Position numbers and translations under genes: made by a program
In this document: one piece after another, positions 30,039 through 39,455 of the stretch
Layout: every line of letters starts with the position of its first letter
Numbering within the stretch: position 1 is the stretch's first letter
Assembly: GCA_030530985.1 (NCBI GenBank)
Contig: JAUMTX010000001.1
Location: 1 to 64,000, forward strand
Source: Corynebacterium sp.
GTDB taxonomy: Bacteria > Actinomycetota > Actinomycetes > Mycobacteriales > Mycobacteriaceae
Direction: 5' to 3'
DNA length: 64,000 bases
Notes under the pieces: model-generated
The model's input: only the letters and a program-made list of their open reading frames with translations
Told to the model about the DNA's origin: nothing
The model's database searches: none

Positions 30039-30395
30039 TTACTCGGTTACGAGAGAAATCTGGGACATAGGGGCATTATCGCCCTTACGGTTCTCGAGCT
30101 TCACAATGCGGGTATAACCGCCATTGCGGGAAGCAAACTTAGGAGCGATCTCGTCGAAAAGACGGGATACTACGTCCTTGTTAGGAACTTCCTTGAGAAC
30201 ATTGCGGCGATCCGCAATAGAACCGGACTTTGCCTTGGTGATGAGCTTCTCTGCGTATGGGCGGAGAAGGCGTGCCTTGGCATCGGTGGTCTTGATAGCA
30301 CCGTGCTCGAACAGCTGTGCAGCCAGGTTGGAGAGAATCTTAGCCTGGTGGGAAGCAGAACCGCCGAGACGTGCGCCCTTCTTGGGCTGTGGCAT
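30039..30395 (-). CDS. rplQ: 50S ribosomal protein L17
   Basis: A 118-residue protein beginning [17 protein letters not shown], the conserved start of bacterial L17. It is short, without the C-terminal extension seen in some actinobacteria. Last gene of the alpha operon, 50 nt after rpoA and followed by a strong terminator. Confidence 0.97.
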   Translation of the reverse strand: MPQPKKGARLGGSASHQAKILSNLAAQLFEHGAIKTTDAKARLLRPYAEKLITKAKSGSIADRRNVLKEVPNKDVVSRLFDEIAPKFASRNGGYTRIVKLENRKGDNAPMSQISLVTE

Positions 30396-30445
30396 GGTGT
30401 ACTCCTCGTGTACTTAAATTGGTTTGGTCGCTTTATGCTGCCCGA

Positions 30446-31459
30446 TTACTCGTTATCAGCGTCTGGGTCCTTGAAGTCACCGGTTTCGGCGTCATACCCT
30501 TCCAGAGTGGTTGGGTCGAAGTCTTCCGGTGCGTCCTTCAGGGTCAGGCCGAGAGAAGCCAGCTTAATCTTCACTTCGTTGATGGACTTGGAACCGAAGT
30601 TACGGATGTCCAGAAGGTCGGATTCGCTGCACTCTGCCAGTTCACCCACGGTGTGGATGTCCTGACGCTTGAGGCAATTGTAGGAACGAACGGAGAAGTT
30701 CAGATCCTCAATAGGCTTATTGTATACGGCGCTGTTCTCATTTTCGACTGGGCTTGGGCCAATCTCAATGCCCTCGGCGCTGGTGTTGAGCTCGCGAGCG
30801 AGGCCAAACAGTTCAACCAGAGTCTTGCCAGCGGAGGCGAGTGCGTCACGTGCAGAGATGGAGTTCTTGGTCTCAACATCGATGATGAGCTTATCAAAGT
30901 CGGTGCGCTGCTCAACACGAGTAGCCTCGACCTTATAAGTTACCTTCAGAACTGGAGAGTAGATCTGATCCACAGGGATACGACCAATCTCCTTCTGACC
31001 AACATACATCGTTGCTGGAACGTAGCCACGGCCACGCTCGACCACGAGCTCAATATCCAGACGACCCTGAGCATTCAGGGTAGCGATGTGAAGATCCGGA
31101 TTGTGAATTTCCACACCAGCTGGAAGCTGGATATCGCCTGCAGTGACCTCACCCTCGCCGTCCTTGCGGAGATACATGACCACAGGCTCATCAATATCGG
31201 AGGACAGAACAATGCCCTTGATATTGAGGATGATGTCGGAAACATCTTCCTTCACCCCTGGGATGGTGGTGAACTCATGAAGAACACCATCAATCTTTAC
31301 GCTGGTAACAGCGGCACCCGGGATGGAGGAAAGAAGGGTGCGACGAAGCGAGTTGCCGAGGGTATAACCGAAACCTGGCTCGAGTGGTTCAATGGTGAAC
31401 CGGGAACGGGCCTGGTCGATTACCTCTTCAGTCAACTTAGGACGCTGAGAAATGAGCAT
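30446..31459 (-). CDS. rpoA: RNA polymerase alpha subunit
   Basis: A 337-residue protein with the assembly domain (residues 1-230; the signature [20 protein letters not shown] is near the start) and a C-terminal domain (about 250-320, with the helix-hairpin-helix [19 protein letters not shown]) joined by a short linker. The C-terminal domain contacts UP elements and activators. It lies 72 nt downstream of rpsD. Confidence 0.98.
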   Translation of the reverse strand: MLISQRPKLTEEVIDQARSRFTIEPLEPGFGYTLGNSLRRTLLSSIPGAAVTSVKIDGVLHEFTTIPGVKEDVSDIILNIKGIVLSSDIDEPVVMYLRKDGEGEVTAGDIQLPAGVEIHNPDLHIATLNAQGRLDIELVVERGRGYVPATMYVGQKEIGRIPVDQIYSPVLKVTYKVEATRVEQRTDFDKLIIDVETKNSISARDALASAGKTLVELFGLARELNTSAEGIEIGPSPVENENSAVYNKPIEDLNFSVRSYNCLKRQDIHTVGELAECSESDLLDIRNFGSKSINEVKIKLASLGLTLKDAPEDFDPTTLEGYDAETGDFKDPDADNE

Positions 31460-31531
31460 GTTGTAAAACTCCTTGAATGACGACCGCTATATGACGCCTG
31501 TAGGGCAAGAAACTTGGAATAACTGCAAGTA

Positions 31532-32137
31532 TTACTTCGAGTAGAACTCGACGATGAGCTGCTCCTGGAGTGGAACGTCAATCTGAGCGCGCTCTGGCAG
31601 CTGGTGCACAAGAATACGCAGGGAAGACGGAACAACCTGGAGCCAAGCTGGGACGACAGCGTCGACGAGGTTCTCCTGAGCCTCTTCGAACCATGCCATC
31701 TTCTGGGACTTTGGACGAACATCGATGATGTCGTAGCGGGAAACCTGGAAGGAAGGAACATTAACCTTCTTGCCATTCACGGTGAAGTGACCGTGGGAAA
31801 CCAGCTGACGAGCCTGACGACGGGTACGTGCAAGACCTGCACGGAACACGACGTTGTCGAGACGACCCTCAAGCAGGATGACCAAGTTCTCACCGGTCTT
31901 ACCTGGGCGACGGTTTGCCTCAGCATAGTAGCGACGGAACTGCTTCTCCATTACGCCGTAGGTGAAGCGAGCCTTCTGCTTCTCCTGCAGCTGAATGAGG
32001 TATTCAGATTCCTTGATGCGAGCGCGACCTGCCTGTCCTGGTGGGTACGGACGACGCTCAAATGCCATATCTCCACCAACGAGATCTACGCGGAGACGGC
32101 GGGACTTACGGGTTGCAGGACCGGTATAACGTGCCAT
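31532..32137 (-). CDS. rpsD: 30S ribosomal protein S4
   Basis: A 201-residue protein with the S4 RNA-binding domain at about 90-150 (LEGRLDNVVFRAGLARTRRQARQLVSHG). The zinc cysteines of some S4 forms are absent (the start is RYTGPATRKSRRLRVDL). In E. coli S4 represses its own operon by binding a leader upstream of rpsM; a structured spacer lies at that place here (32976-33100). Confidence 0.98.
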   Translation of the reverse strand: MARYTGPATRKSRRLRVDLVGGDMAFERRPYPPGQAGRARIKESEYLIQLQEKQKARFTYGVMEKQFRRYYAEANRRPGKTGENLVILLEGRLDNVVFRAGLARTRRQARQLVSHGHFTVNGKKVNVPSFQVSRYDIIDVRPKSQKMAWFEEAQENLVDAVVPAWLQVVPSSLRILVHQLPERAQIDVPLQEQLIVEFYSK

Positions 32138-32162
32138 TTACTAGTAACCTTTCCTTTCCCTA

Positions 32163-32567
32163 CTAGACGCGGCGACGCTTCGGCGGACGGCAGCCATTAT
32201 GAGGCTGTGGAGTCACGTCGGAGATCGAGTTAACCTCGAGGCCGGCGGCCTGGAGGGAACGGATAGCAGTTTCACGGCCCGAACCTGGGCCCTTAACGAA
32301 AACATCTACCTTCTTCATGCCGTGCTCCATAGCCTTGCGAGCAGCATTTTCAGCAGCAAGCTGAGCGGCGAATGGAGTGGACTTACGGGAACCCTTGAAG
32401 CCAACATGGCCGGAGGATGCCCAAGCAATAACAGCACCGTTCAGGTCAGTGATAGACACGATGGTGTTGTTGAAGGTGGACTTAATGTGAGCTGCACCGT
32501 GTGCAACATTCTTCTTTACAGCGCGACGGCCGGTACGGCGGGCGCCAGAGCGTGCTTTAGGAGGCAT
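32163..32567 (-). CDS. rpsK: 30S ribosomal protein S11
   Basis: A 134-residue protein with the family core [18 protein letters not shown] and the C-terminal [15 protein letters not shown]. It lies 4 nt after rpsM in the alpha operon. Nothing unusual. Confidence 0.98.
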   Translation of the reverse strand: MPPKARSGARRTGRRAVKKNVAHGAAHIKSTFNNTIVSITDLNGAVIAWASSGHVGFKGSRKSTPFAAQLAAENAARKAMEHGMKKVDVFVKGPGSGRETAIRSLQAAGLEVNSISDVTPQPHNGCRPPKRRRV

Positions 32568-32571
32568 TTAT

Positions 32572-32940
32572 TTACTTCTTCTTTCCGGCGATAGTCTTCT
32601 TAGGACCCTTACGCGTACGAGCGTTGGTCTTGGTACGCTGACCACGAACAGGAAGGCCACGACGGTGGCGCAGACCCTGGTAGCAGCCGATTTCGATCTT
32701 GCGGCGGATATCAGCCTGAACCTGACGGCGAAGGTCACCCTCCACCTTCCAGGTAGCTTCAATCACGTCACGCAGAGCGGAGACCTGATCGTCAGTGAGG
32801 TTATCAGTGCGAAGATCTGGGGAGATACCAGTCTTCTCCAAAAGCTCCTTGGCACGGGCTGGGCCGATGCCGTAGATATAAGTGAGTGCGACCTCCATGC
32901 GCTTATTGCGAGGAAGGTCCACACCAGCTAGACGTGCCAT
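32572..32940 (-). CDS. rpsM: 30S ribosomal protein S13
   Basis: A 122-residue protein with the helix-two-turn-helix start [20 protein letters not shown] and the basic C-terminal [11 protein letters not shown]. It is the first gene of rpsM-rpsK-rpsD-rpoA-rplQ. No rpmJ reading frame precedes it, unlike in many actinobacteria. The 169-base spacer to infA is structured instead. Confidence 0.98.
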   Translation of the reverse strand: MARLAGVDLPRNKRMEVALTYIYGIGPARAKELLEKTGISPDLRTDNLTDDQVSALRDVIEATWKVEGDLRRQVQADIRRKIEIGCYQGLRHRRGLPVRGQRTKTNARTRKGPKKTIAGKKK

Positions 32941-32975
32941 GTGGCAAGTACCTTTCCGGTTGTTACAGTGGTTTT

Positions 32976-33100
32976 CTCCACACTCGTCCCCACCACCTGC
33001 GCTTTACCCGGTCGGAGCCGGATGATGGGCAAGCTTAGTGGGGCTTTAGCCACTGCAGCCAAAGGAATGTAGCGGGCCTCAGCCCGCCTGGAGTGTGGAG
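32976..33100 (-). ncRNA. Candidate four-way-junction leader RNA between infA and rpsM
   Basis: In the transcribed (minus) direction, a perfect 10-bp closing stem CTCCACACTC (33100-33091) with GAGTGTGGAG (32985-32976) encloses three local hairpins: GCGGGC/GCCCGC with a 4-nt loop (33087-33072), AGTGGC pairing with GCC-C-CACT with one bulge (33054-33037), and CCGG/CCGG around a 6-nt loop (33024-33011 region). The fold ends 35 nt before rpsM. The pairing is seen directly; a role as an autoregulatory leader of the alpha operon is inference by analogy with the S4-binding leader of enteric bacteria. Confidence 0.55.
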
Positions 33101-33109
33101 GCGAATGTC

Positions 33110-33328
33110 TTATTTATAACGGTAAACGATACGACCGCGGTTTAGGTCATATGGGCTCAGCTCAACAACCACACGGTCCTCAGGAAGAATCCTGATGTAG
33201 TGCTGGCGCATCTTACCACTAATGGTGGCAAGAACCTTGTGGCCATTATCAAGCTCGACGCGGAACATTGCATTTGGCAAAGGCTCGACTACGCGACCTT
33301 CAACCTCAATGGCACTTTCCTTAGCCAT
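33110..33328 (-). CDS. infA: Translation initiation factor IF-1
   Basis: A 72-residue S1/OB-fold protein, [19 protein letters not shown]. The start is placed at ATG 33328, after a GGAGGAT site; a longer reading to 33373 would add residues not found in IF-1. It precedes the alpha operon as in most actinobacteria. Confidence 0.97.
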   Translation of the reverse strand: MAKESAIEVEGRVVEPLPNAMFRVELDNGHKVLATISGKMRQHYIRILPEDRVVVELSPYDLNRGRIVYRYK

Positions 33329-33476
33329 ATCCTCCACTTTTCCGGTAGTTTCAACTACCTGTCGGTGTAACACTTACTTGTTATAGGGGTCGATGACACG
33401 CCGATGGCGCGCATCAAATTACGAGCTTACACCATTAGTGCTGGAATACCAAATCAATATATATTCTGACCGGCGA

Positions 33477-34190
33477 TTAGTAGATGAAGACCTGATCGCC
33501 AACATTCAAATAGTCAAAGAATGCGATGGAGTCATTGTGCTCCAAGTGGATGCAGCCGGCCGACATAACATTGACGGAACCGGAGTGGAAGGCCATGCCG
33601 GTATTGGTGAAATAGACGGAATTTGGCATTGGGGCCATATTGAATTCGTAGCTGACCTCGTCCTTTACCTTGCGCAGGACCTTAAGGTCGCCGCGGGTGG
33701 TTTCCTGGCCTGGCTTGCCGGAGCTAATGGCCACTGGGCCGTAGCTGGCCACGCCGTCGACCTGCAACCAGGCGCGATTGCCGTCAATATCCACACAGGC
33801 CTTGGCGGTGATTGGGCATGGGCCATAGTCCACACCGCTAGCTACTCGACGCGCCTGAATATCAGCCAATCGGTCAGCCTCAGCCTTTTCGGCGGCGAGT
33901 CGTTCTGCCTCTGCACGGGCTGCTGCTTCGGCGGCCTGGCGGGCGGCCTCAATTTCGGCTTCCTTCTGGGCAATGACACCAGGGGCGATGGCGTTAACGA
34001 CTGTATCAGTAACTCCGCGTGCAAGATCCCGCACAGGCGCAGGGGAATTCTGCGTAGCGGTGTAGACGTCGACACGCGCATTCCACGCGAGATCAGCAAC
34101 GGGGGCTGCCTGGGCCTGGTGGCTGCCGGTGCCGGCGACCAAAGTGACAGTGGCCAGGGCACTTGCAGAAAGAACCTTGAAAGAGCGCAT
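33477..34190 (-). CDS. Secreted L,D-transpeptidase (YkuD) with altered active-site motif
   Basis: A 237-residue exported protein: start ATG 34190 (GTGGAG site 4 nt upstream; earlier TTG/ATG starts have none), signal peptide to AQAA (about residue 30), a Lys/Glu/Ala-rich coiled segment (about 70-110), then the YkuD domain. The nucleophile Cys213 is kept in VMSAGCIHL, but the His of the usual SHGC motif is Ala. The upstream His (FHSGS) is present. The family makes 3-3 cross-links in peptidoglycan; whether this copy is active is uncertain. It is a tandem paralogue of the gene at 34280, from which a terminator separates it. Confidence 0.88.
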   Translation of the reverse strand: MRSFKVLSASALATVTLVAGTGSHQAQAAPVADLAWNARVDVYTATQNSPAPVRDLARGVTDTVVNAIAPGVIAQKEAEIEAARQAAEAAARAEAERLAAEKAEADRLADIQARRVASGVDYGPCPITAKACVDIDGNRAWLQVDGVASYGPVAISSGKPGQETTRGDLKVLRKVKDEVSYEFNMAPMPNSVYFTNTGMAFHSGSVNVMSAGCIHLEHNDSIAFFDYLNVGDQVFIY

Positions 34191-34224
34191 ACTACTCCAC
34201 ATCAATCATGTTTTAAAAAAAGAA

Positions 34225-34264
34225 ATAAAAAAAGAACACCGCACATTATACGCCTGCGGTGTTC
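34225..34264 (-). terminator. Intrinsic terminator between the two L,D-transpeptidase genes
   Basis: Perfect 10-bp arms GAACACCGCA (34234-34243) and TGCGGTGTTC (34255-34264) with an 11-nt loop. On the minus strand the stem is followed by a run of seven T. The left gene must therefore have its own promoter in the 35 bases before 34190, or depend on read-through. Confidence 0.92.
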
Positions 34265-34279
34265 AAAATTTGTGAAATT

Positions 34280-34978
34280 TTAGTAGATGTAGACTCGGTC
34301 GCCCACATTCAGGTGGTTGAAGAAGGTTGGGGCGGCCTCGGCATCCAGGTGGATGCAGCCGTGGCTCAGAACCTCAACGCTGCCCTGGTGGAAGGCCATG
34401 CCATTGGCGGTGAAGTAGACGGAATATGGCATTGGGGCCATATTATAAATGTAGCTCACTTCATTCTTGACCTTGCGCAACACTGGAAGGTCGCCGGTGG
34501 CGGTGTTATAGCCTGGGGCGCCGTGGCTGATCTTGGTTGGGCCATAGATCTTCACGCCATCCTGCTGGAGCCATGCGCGATTATTTTTCAAATCCACACA
34601 AGCCTTGGCGGTCTTTGGGCATGGGCCATAGTCGAAGTTGCGCTCTGCTTCCAAGCGGGCTTCCTCGGCAATGCGCTCGGCCTCAAGGCGCTGGCGCTCT
34701 GCTTCCTGCTCGGCGGCAATGCGTGCTGCTTCTTCAGCGGCGATGCGTGCCTCTTCTTCTTTTTCAAAAATGACGCCTGGGGCCACAAAGTTCACAATAT
34801 TATCTGTGGTGCCACGGGCAAAGTCACGAACAGGGATTGGGGAGTTTTCGGTTGCAGCATAGACCTGTTGGCGAGTATTCCATGCATCGGTGCGAATATC
34901 AGCCTGGGCATCATGGGGTGCCTGTGCCATCAGACCTGCACCTAGGGCGACTGCGGCGAATACTTTAATGAGACGCAA
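34280..34978 (-). CDS. Secreted L,D-transpeptidase (YkuD)
   Basis: A 232-residue protein. The start is taken as TTG 34978, 4 nt after a strong GGAGG; this gives a compact signal peptide (RLIKVFAAVALGAGLMAQAP). After it come a highly charged Glu/Arg/Ala coiled coil (about 65-105) and the YkuD domain with FHQGS and LSHGCIHL (Cys208), so the catalytic motif is complete. Two further cysteines in DYGPCPKTAKACVD are shared with the paralogue and may form a disulfide. It cross-links peptidoglycan outside the membrane. Confidence 0.92.
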   Translation of the reverse strand: MRLIKVFAAVALGAGLMAQAPHDAQADIRTDAWNTRQQVYAATENSPIPVRDFARGTTDNIVNFVAPGVIFEKEEEARIAAEEAARIAAEQEAERQRLEAERIAEEARLEAERNFDYGPCPKTAKACVDLKNNRAWLQQDGVKIYGPTKISHGAPGYNTATGDLPVLRKVKNEVSYIYNMAPMPYSVYFTANGMAFHQGSVEVLSHGCIHLDAEAAPTFFNHLNVGDRVYIY

Positions 34979-35060
34979 TTGTCCTCCATTATTTGAAATA
35001 AACACAATTGCGCCTCAGTATACAGTAATTTCGATACTTAAAGCCAGCTGATTTTTAGAA

Positions 35061-35855
35061 TTAGCTGCGCGGGGTCAAAATTCGTGGCCCACCTGCGGTT
35101 GCTGCCACGGTGTGCTCCCAGTGGGCGGCCCAGGAACCATCAATGGTGACGACTGTCCAATCATCCTCCAGAACAGCATTATCCACTGTACCCAGGGTCA
35201 GCATTGGTTCAATGGCAAGCACGGAGCCTTCCTGCAGAATCGGGCCGCGACCCGGGCGACCTTCATTGGCAAGGTATGGATCCATGTGCATTTCGCGGCC
35301 AATGCCGTGGCCACCATAGCCATCAACAATGAAAAGCTCCACGCCAAACTTCTGCTCTGCCTTGCGGGTTGCAACCTCAAGCGCATGAGACACATCGGTG
35401 AGGTGGTTGCCTGGAACCATGGCTTTCATGCCTTCCATCAAAACCCACTCGGTTGCCCTATTGAGCTTATCGACGTCCTCCGCAAGCTCACCAATTCCAA
35501 AACTCCAGGCGGAGTCGCCCACCCAGCCATCCAGGGTGGCACCGCAGTCAATGCTGAGCAGGTCGCCTTCTTCAAGGACGACTTCGGCGGAAGGAATGCC
35601 GTGAACAATCACATCATTATTTGATGCGCAGATGGATCCTGGGAAGCCACCGTAGCCCTTGAAGGTTGGGATGGCGCCGGCCTCACGGATGGTGGTTTCT
35701 GCAATTTCATCCAATTCCAGGGTGGATACGCCTGGCTTGGCGGCTGCGCGCACATTCTGCAATGCCTGGCCTACAATGCGGCCGGCGGCCTCCATGGCAT
35801 CCAGTTCGCCTGGGGTCTTGGCTGGGATGGTCTTGGTCTTTTTACGAAAACCCAT
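35061..35855 (-). CDS. map: Methionine aminopeptidase type I
   Basis: A 264-residue pita-bread metalloenzyme. The metal ligands are seen in [17 protein letters not shown] (two Asp), [15 protein letters not shown] (His), AIEPM (Glu) and HWEHTVAAT (Glu). It removes the initiator methionine from nascent proteins. It is the last gene of secY-adk-map, though a terminator lies between adk and map, so it may have reduced or separate expression. Confidence 0.97.
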   Translation of the reverse strand: MGFRKKTKTIPAKTPGELDAMEAAGRIVGQALQNVRAAAKPGVSTLELDEIAETTIREAGAIPTFKGYGGFPGSICASNNDVIVHGIPSAEVVLEEGDLLSIDCGATLDGWVGDSAWSFGIGELAEDVDKLNRATEWVLMEGMKAMVPGNHLTDVSHALEVATRKAEQKFGVELFIVDGYGGHGIGREMHMDPYLANEGRPGRGPILQEGSVLAIEPMLTLGTVDNAVLEDDWTVVTIDGSWAAHWEHTVAATAGGPRILTPRS

Positions 35856-35882
35856 TATTTCAAAAATCCTCTATAGCGAAAG

Positions 35883-35903
35883 AAAAAGGGCCCGAAGGCC
35901 CTT
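35883..35903 (-). terminator. Intrinsic terminator after adk
   Basis: Perfect AAGGGCC/GGCCCTT (35886-35892 and 35897-35903) with a CGAA tetraloop, followed on the minus strand by TTCTTTCG. It lies in the 60-base gap between adk and map. Confidence 0.8.
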
Positions 35904-35915
35904 CATCTGAATTAT

Positions 35916-36461
35916 TTACTTGCCGAGTGCTGCCAGGGTGCGCTCGTTGATTTCATCAACGGTGCCCTCTGCCTCAATGGTGATGAGCTCATCGCCATAG
36001 TGGTCAATCAGCGGTGCGGTCTCGGTGCGGTACACCTGCAGGCGGGTGCGGATAGTGTCCTCATTATCATCGGCGCGGCCGCGGGCGAGCATGCGCTCCA
36101 CGACTACATCCTCAGAAACGGAGTAGTTAACTACTGCGTCGAGCTTCTGGCCCTTGTCTGCAAGCATCTTTTCAAGAATTTCGGCCTGCTCCACGGTGCG
36201 TGGGAAGCCGTCGAGAAGGAAGCCATCAGCAGCGTCATCCTGGGAAAGACGGTCTGCAACCATGCGAGCGGTGACGTCGGTAGGCACAAGCTTACCGGCA
36301 TCAATATAGCTCTTTGCCTCTACACCAAGTGGGGTTTCCTGGCCAATATTGGCGCGGAAGAGATCACCGGTGGAGATATGTGGAATGCCGAGCTTCTCGG
36401 AGAGAATGAGGGCCTGGGTGCCCTTGCCGGCACCAGGAGGGCCAAGGAGTACTAGTCTCAT
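35916..36461 (-). CDS. adk: Adenylate kinase (short form)
   Basis: A 181-residue kinase with P-loop [11 protein letters not shown] at residues 7-17 and the NMP-binding ISTGDLFRA. The LID is the short actinobacterial type without a zinc-finger insert. It interconverts ATP, AMP and ADP. Its ATG overlaps the secY stop by 4 nt. Confidence 0.97.
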   Translation of the reverse strand: MRLVLLGPPGAGKGTQALILSEKLGIPHISTGDLFRANIGQETPLGVEAKSYIDAGKLVPTDVTARMVADRLSQDDAADGFLLDGFPRTVEQAEILEKMLADKGQKLDAVVNYSVSEDVVVERMLARGRADDNEDTIRTRLQVYRTETAPLIDHYGDELITIEAEGTVDEINERTLAALGK

Positions 36462-37783
36462 TTGAGGAATCCTTCGTAGTTACTCTGGAGTACCTGGGAC
36501 TCAATCTGCTTCACGGTGGTCAGGGCCACGGAAACAAGAATGAGGATAGCGGTACCACCGAATGGGGTTTGGCTAGAAGATGCGCCACCAACACCAAGAT
36601 CCATCATGATATTTGGCAGGATGGCAATCAAAGCGAGGTAGAGGGAACCAACGAACAGCAGACGGTTCATAACAAAACCGAGGTACTGTGCAGTTGGGCG
36701 ACCTGGACGGATGCCAGGGATGAAGCCACCATAACGCTTCATATTATCTGCCTGCTCTACTGGATCGTACTGAACCGATACGTAGAAGTAGGAGAAAGCA
36801 ATAATCAGAACAAAGTACAGAATAATGTACTGGTAGCTAGCTGGGGACTGCAGGTACTGAATCACATTACGCTGCCACCAGGTGTCACCACTTGGGTTGA
36901 CCTGGCCGGAGAGAATAATCTGGGTGATCAGAACTGGCACATAGATCAGCGAGGACGCGAAGATAACTGGGATAACACCAGCCTGGTTGACCTTCAGTGG
37001 CAGGTAGGTGGAGGTACCACCATACTGACGGCGACCAACCATACGCTTTGCGTACTGAACTGGAATACGACGCTGGCCCTGCTCGATAAAGATCACACCC
37101 ACAACCAGGATGAAGACCGCCACCAAGACGCAAGCGAAAACAACACCGCCGGACTCGGACAGGATGGCTGCACCCTGTGCTGGCATACGGGTCGCAATAC
37201 CTGCGAAGATGAGCAGGGACATGCCGTTACCAATACCGCGCTCAGTGATGAGCTCGCCCAGCCACATAACCAGAACGGCACCGGAGGTCATAACAACAAC
37301 CAGGATAACCAGGTCGAAGATATTGGTATCAGGAAGAAGAACCTGAACACCAGAACCAAGCAGCTGCTCACGGTCTGCAAGAGCAACAATACCGGCGCTC
37401 TGGAGAAGAGCAAGGGCCACGGTCAGATAACGCGTATACTGCATCATCTTGGACTGGCCGGACTGGCCTTCCTTCTTCAGTTCCTCGAAGTGTGGAATAA
37501 CCACGGTGAGGAGCTGAATAATAATGGAGGCCGTAATATACGGCATAATGCCGATAGCAAAAATGGAGAGCTGAAGCAGCGCACCACCAGAGAACAGGTT
37601 AATGAGCGAGTAGACGCTCGACTGATCCTGGGTGAGCTCCTTGAGCTGACCTGAGATGGACTTATAGTCGACACCTGGGGAAGGGATCTGGGTGCCGATG
37701 CGGTAAAGAATGATCATTGCCAAAGTGAACAAGATCTTCTTTCGCAGATCGGCGTCCTTAAAGACCGCTACGAGACGGGACAC
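36458..37783 (-). CDS. secY: Protein translocase subunit SecY
   Basis: A 441-residue protein with ten membrane helices. The plug-region start ([12 protein letters not shown]) and the conserved signature around residues 75-95 ([18 protein letters not shown]) are intact. It forms the Sec channel with SecE and SecG. In many bacteria it follows rplO directly; here an 8-kb sugar island lies between them. Confidence 0.97.
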   Translation of the reverse strand: MSRLVAVFKDADLRKKILFTLAMIILYRIGTQIPSPGVDYKSISGQLKELTQDQSSVYSLINLFSGGALLQLSIFAIGIMPYITASIIIQLLTVVIPHFEELKKEGQSGQSKMMQYTRYLTVALALLQSAGIVALADREQLLGSGVQVLLPDTNIFDLVILVVVMTSGAVLVMWLGELITERGIGNGMSLLIFAGIATRMPAQGAAILSESGGVVFACVLVAVFILVVGVIFIEQGQRRIPVQYAKRMVGRRQYGGTSTYLPLKVNQAGVIPVIFASSLIYVPVLITQIILSGQVNPSGDTWWQRNVIQYLQSPASYQYIILYFVLIIAFSYFYVSVQYDPVEQADNMKRYGGFIPGIRPGRPTAQYLGFVMNRLLFVGSLYLALIAILPNIMMDLGVGGASSSQTPFGGTAILILVSVALTTVKQIESQVLQSNYEGFLK

Positions 37784-38029
37784 ATATCCTCCTGTTAGCC
37801 TAGCGGCGACACTTCCGCCGGCAGCGCTAGGACAATCTACGAATGAAAAGATAACAGACTATTCTACTCTACCAGCATTTAAAAATTTTCTCGCGTTAGA
37901 TTCATATTTTTGTAATCTTACTCTCAGTATAAGAAGGCGCGACCCGGAGGTCGCGCCCGTTTAATGCCCGCTAGATACACATTTAATTACTGTGCATTCT
38001 GCATTGTTCGCCCTTAGCGTTCACCCTTA
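37784..38029. promoter_or_regulatory. secY promoter region and end of the sugar island
   Basis: 246 bases. Near secY an imperfect inverted repeat CCTAGCGG...CGCTAGG (37799-37831) would form a leader hairpin in the secY mRNA. The middle is AT-rich and suits a promoter. The right half holds the terminator at 37931-37957. No small gene is supportable. Confidence 0.55.
37931..37957 (-). terminator. Intrinsic terminator of the PTS-lipoprotein transcript
   Basis: Perfect 9-bp stem GGCGCGACC/GGTCGCGCC (37936-37944 and 37949-37957) with a CGGA loop and TTCTTATACTG downstream on the minus strand. Confidence 0.75.
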
Positions 38030-39445
38030 TTACCGGGTGTACAGCTTCAGGTTGTCAATGCTTGCGCTGCCTTCATAGTAATTAAGGTGCGGAATACCCA
38101 CAATGAAATTATCTGGGTATGCGGAGCCTGCTGGCCACATTTCTTCACTGAAGCTGCCATAAGGACCACTGAATTCGAGGGTCTGGTTGAATCGACCATC
38201 ATATTCATCGGCAGTCTGGTTATAGTGCCAGATTGCACGGCCATCATCACTGATGAATGGGCGCTCATAGCGGTAGGTCTGCTGACCCACATATTTGAAA
38301 TTACCCGTCAGCTCAGTGACATAGGAGTCCTTGGTGCGCTCAATAGCAAAGGTGTACTTCTCCCCTGGCATGAGCTCTGGCTGAACTTCAACAGCACTCA
38401 CAATGGTCTGGCCCTCAACATCGCCAACGAAGGTGCCACATGGGGTTGGCATCACAAACTGGTTATAGGCGAAGGATGGGTCGCGGAAGCTGGTGCCATC
38501 AAAGTAGATGTGGTTGACACCATTGCCGGTGCCCTCGGTGTACTCGAAGAGCTCACCGGTCTCTGGATTACAATTCTTGTAATTCTTAGCCCAGGATGCA
38601 TCCACCGAGTAGGAATCCATACCCACCTTGCGGTGCTTGTGGATAAAGATATTATTGTGTGGCGCTGGACGCTCATAGTCCATGATGCTCAGGAAGTAGT
38701 AGCCATTTTCCTTGGTAACATCACCCCATGGGCTTGCGCAAGGATCCACCTCGGCAGCACCTTCCTGGGTGTAGTCGCCCTTACGGACCCAAGGGAAATT
38801 GGTCTTGCACTCGCCTGGGGCGTAGCCATTGTACTTGCCCTCATACTCCCAGGAGCCATCGCGCTTGCCACCAAAGTCAAGGGCAGTCAGTTCAACCTCA
38901 ACACGGTATTCACTTGGCAGTGCCTCTGCCGCAGTAATAACCAGGCCGGTATTCCATGCTGGAACATTAATGACACCTTGACCATTGGCAATATCAAGGC
39001 TTGGTACGGAGTCTGGCTTTCCATCGCCATCCAGGTCCTGGGCTGCAAGCTCGAGGCGCAGCCAGTCCTTATCGCCGAAGGTCACGCTCTTGCGCAGAAC
39101 ATTGGCCTTAGCCAGTGCACGGTAGAAGGCCTCGCCACCCAGGTTTTCAAAATAGCGGCCATCATCATCAAAGTCATCGACATGATATGGGCTATCATCA
39201 CCGTGGGTATCAACGGTCCATTCCACAGAGTCAAGATTCAGTGCCTTATCAAAGGACTCAGAGTGGGCCAGCTTCCAGGATGAATCGGAACTTGCAGTGG
39301 AGCTTTCCGCGCTGGTAACACTCGAGAAACTAGTGGCATCGGAAGAGCTGGTGCTGCTTTCGCTACTGCAGGCAGCCAGGCCACCAAAGATCAGACCGCA
39401 TGCTGCAAGAATGGCAGCCTGACCATAAAATTTCTTAGCTCGCAT
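38030..39445 (-). CDS. Cell-surface lipoprotein of the sugar island
   Basis: A 471-residue lipoprotein. The start is ATG 39445 behind AGGAGG; the signal peptide ends in the lipobox LAAC with Cys26, followed by a Ser/Thr-rich linker (26-55). The rest looks like an all-beta fold with alternating aromatic strands, e.g. VNHIYFDGTSF and PDNFIVGIPHLNYYEG. The layout recalls concanavalin-like glycan-binding or GH16-type proteins, but the GH16 catalytic ExDxxE was not found. As last gene of the PTS operon (10 nt after the SIS gene) it may bind or trim the imported glycan. That role is inference. Confidence 0.7.
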   Translation of the reverse strand: MRAKKFYGQAAILAACGLIFGGLAACSSESSTSSSDATSFSSVTSAESSTASSDSSWKLAHSESFDKALNLDSVEWTVDTHGDDSPYHVDDFDDDGRYFENLGGEAFYRALAKANVLRKSVTFGDKDWLRLELAAQDLDGDGKPDSVPSLDIANGQGVINVPAWNTGLVITAAEALPSEYRVEVELTALDFGGKRDGSWEYEGKYNGYAPGECKTNFPWVRKGDYTQEGAAEVDPCASPWGDVTKENGYYFLSIMDYERPAPHNNIFIHKHRKVGMDSYSVDASWAKNYKNCNPETGELFEYTEGTGNGVNHIYFDGTSFRDPSFAYNQFVMPTPCGTFVGDVEGQTIVSAVEVQPELMPGEKYTFAIERTKDSYVTELTGNFKYVGQQTYRYERPFISDDGRAIWHYNQTADEYDGRFNQTLEFSGPYGSFSEEMWPAGSAYPDNFIVGIPHLNYYEGSASIDNLKLYTR

Positions 39446-39455
39446 GATTTTCCTC

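Noticed and set aside
32941..33109. An rpmJ (L36) gene between infA and rpsM
   Set aside because: No frame in the 169 bases encodes the Cys/His-containing L36 pattern; the spacer is structured instead.
38030..39445. GH16 glucanase assignment for the lipoprotein
   Set aside because: The catalytic ExDxxE motif was not found, so only a general beta-rich glycan-binding fold is suggested.
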